64,000 nt of DNA from Hyposmocoma kahamanoa. Taxonomy: Eukaryota > Arthropoda > Insecta > Lepidoptera > Cosmopterigidae. The notes under the pieces are model-generated. The model saw only the letters and a list, made by a program, of their open reading frames with translations. It had not been told where the DNA came from and ran no database searches. Positions 62,906-64,000 of this stretch are shown here, piece by piece. The translations under genes were made by a program, and so were the position numbers. Position 1 is the first letter of the stretch. Each line of letters begins with the position of its first letter. The stretch lies in contig NW_020654748.1 of the NCBI RefSeq assembly GCF_003589595.1, forward strand, positions 4,418,017 through 4,482,016, written 5' to 3'.

Positions 62906-63180
62906 TAGACAGTAGAGTTCATTGTGAGAAGGCTATTCCAGGTAAGTATTGCCACCGTTGGCCTTCCAATAGGTCGATGACTGCCATCATACCTATTTTC
63001 ATTATTATTATTGCGTTCCGGCTTACAAGGGTCTACTTCCGGTCTACTTTATGCATCAGGGTGAGAATTACAGTGGCAGTCCCTCTAGATTTTTTAGATG
63101 ATATTTGCGATTAATTGCAGTGCCACTCACTTGCTTACCATCAGCAGGCGCACGACTTCTTGTCACTTAATATTATAAAA
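62906..63180 (-). repeat. Family A repeat, copy 14
   Basis: cagtagagttcattgtgaga, taagtattgccaccgttgg, an AT-rich insert, attgcgttccggcttacaag, gcatcagggtgagaattaca, gcagtgccactcacttgctt, accatcagcaggcgcacgac. Diverged. Confidence 0.8.
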
Positions 63181-63390
63181 ATCCTGACATAAATAAAAAT
63201 ATGGACGAAATTGGTGATTCCAAAAGACGTGTCTGAAGATGCTTCGAAGAATAAGTTATCGTTTGGGAATAACAGAACCCGCGGGAAGGGGACTGGAGTT
63301 TCACTCCCTAGCTAACTTCGCGTAATTAACGAAGAAACTAATGGCGTCGTGCAAACTGGTAGATGATATTACAATATGCAGGTTACCAGA

Positions 63391-63911
63391 ATAATGAAAT
63401 AACCAGAAATAGAGACATAAAAGGGCCATATATTCCTGGTAACATTAGCGATACAGCTCTTATAAATATCAACTCTCGTTTGCACTGAAATATATTGGCC
63501 TGTCCAACTACTGACCTGACTACTGACTAGACATCTCTCCGTATATTCGAAAAAAATATTCTGTATTTATTGTAATAAAGATAACATTTTTAACAATGCC
63601 GTGCTGTTCTATTCGGTGGTGTGGGAAAAACAGCAAACCATCTAATTACAAAACAAACGGAATGACATTTCATCGGTATTTAAATATTAAATATGTAATT
63701 TTGCAATTTTCGTCCATTATAGCAAAGCTCAAGTTAACTGGTCGATTTGAAGTGAAACAGTTTACGACACCCAGTGACGACACCCGTCAATTGTTTCAAA
63801 TTCGGGCTGGCCAATCGAAGCGCAGTTGTCACCGTAATGATATGACAGAATAGTTTTCAAACAAATTAAATGACATTTCGTCTCTATTTCTGGTTATATG
63901 TATACTCGATG
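63391..63911 (+). mobile_element. Family M element, copy 2, carrying a THAP zinc-finger start
   Basis: Terminal inverted repeats: left aaccagaaatagagac (63401-63416); right gtctctatttctggttat, then the outer atgtatactcgatg (to 63911). Body: gggccatatattcctggtaa, gatacagctcttataaatat, cgtatattcgaaaaaaatat, aataaagataac, then the coding start at 63596, then a jump to agcaaagctcaagttaactg and gacacccgtcaattgtttca. The left outermost bases are worn. Copy 1 (41099-41581) gives the exact ends and an 8-bp duplication. Confidence 0.88.
63596..63853 (+). pseudogene. Truncated THAP-type DNA-binding domain
   Basis: The ATG at 63596 starts M-P-C-C-S-I-R-W-C-G-K-N-S; about 15 residues later comes G-M-T-F-H-R. 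The spacing C-x4-C, the KN after the second cysteine and the (S/T)-F-H-(R/K) element are those of the N-terminus of THAP zinc fingers, which bind DNA in P-element transposases and in many animal proteins. The second metal-binding pair (C..H) and the AVPTIF-type end are absent. After about residue 30 the frame runs into non-coding 3' element sequence (internal deletion). Most likely the first exon of a P-superfamily transposase left in a deletion derivative. A broken form is at 28838-28920. Confidence 0.7.
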
Positions 63912-64000
63912 CTTATGCTAAATGTAGTCCTTTTGCGTACGTCACAACCACACAAATGACAGTGCAAAATTTGTAGCTATTATAATTTGTTTTTTGCCAG
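63912..64000. other. Unassigned
   Basis: Nothing recognised to the window end. Confidence 0.5.

Noticed and set aside
1..64000. CRISPR arrays, operons, ribosome binding sites, rRNA
   Set aside because: None seen; the content is that of an insect nuclear genome.

Overview
This window looks like AT-rich insect DNA, most likely from a moth or butterfly (Lepidoptera). The evidence is the repeat content: an RTE-type LINE with an ATG/TGA microsatellite tail, tRNA-derived SINEs of the kind common in lepidopteran genomes, jockey/CR1-like LINE ends, and many small inverted-repeat DNA elements. No host gene could be supported anywhere in the 64 kb. Almost every recognisable reading frame is a transposon remnant, so the window reads as intergenic or deep-intronic DNA shaped by successive transposition.

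Layout. 0-9 kb: dispersed repeats, a LINE 3' end (3540-4290, minus), a foldback element (4685-4946) and a GC-rich inverted-repeat element (7034-7466). 9-17 kb: a SINE, a long foldback (10842-11327), two copies of a palindromic element (12979-13420 and 14368-14728), a LINE end and a 28-bp perfect palindrome (15648-15708). 17.3-18.9 kb: a complete Tc1-type element with perfect 26-bp terminal repeats, TA target sites and a nearly intact DD34E transposase. 21-26 kb: families E, F and K (K inserted at TTAA), an assembly gap (22065-22074) and a 287-bp P-element-like insertion whose empty site survives in the inverted paralogue at 48.6 kb. 28-29 kb: a THAP-bearing element and a very short SINE insertion in a LINE end. 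30.1-33.3 kb: a full RTE insertion with 12-bp target duplications, itself split by a 610-bp TA-flanked element. 34-53 kb: SINEs, tRNA-Ala-like repeats, THAP-element copy 2 with an 8-bp target duplication, and several nested insertions. 53-64 kb: LINE ends, family A and E copies, a hairpin, a GC-rich inverted-repeat element and the third THAP-element copy, which has the best zinc-finger start.

No genes act together here. What connects the parts is transposition history: reading order can be reconstructed at six or more sites where one element lies inside another and removing it restores the older sequence. The most noteworthy items are the THAP-domain, 8-bp-target-site (P-superfamily-like) small elements in three copies, the P-like insertion with a paralogous empty site, the frame-restoring nested insertion in the RTE, a TTAA-inserted family that keeps a strong splice-donor sequence, a tRNA-Ala-like module framed by inverted repeats, and a set of five perfect short-loop palindromes. 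Family letters (A, C, E, F, G, I, J, K, M, P, Q, R) are local labels for this window only.
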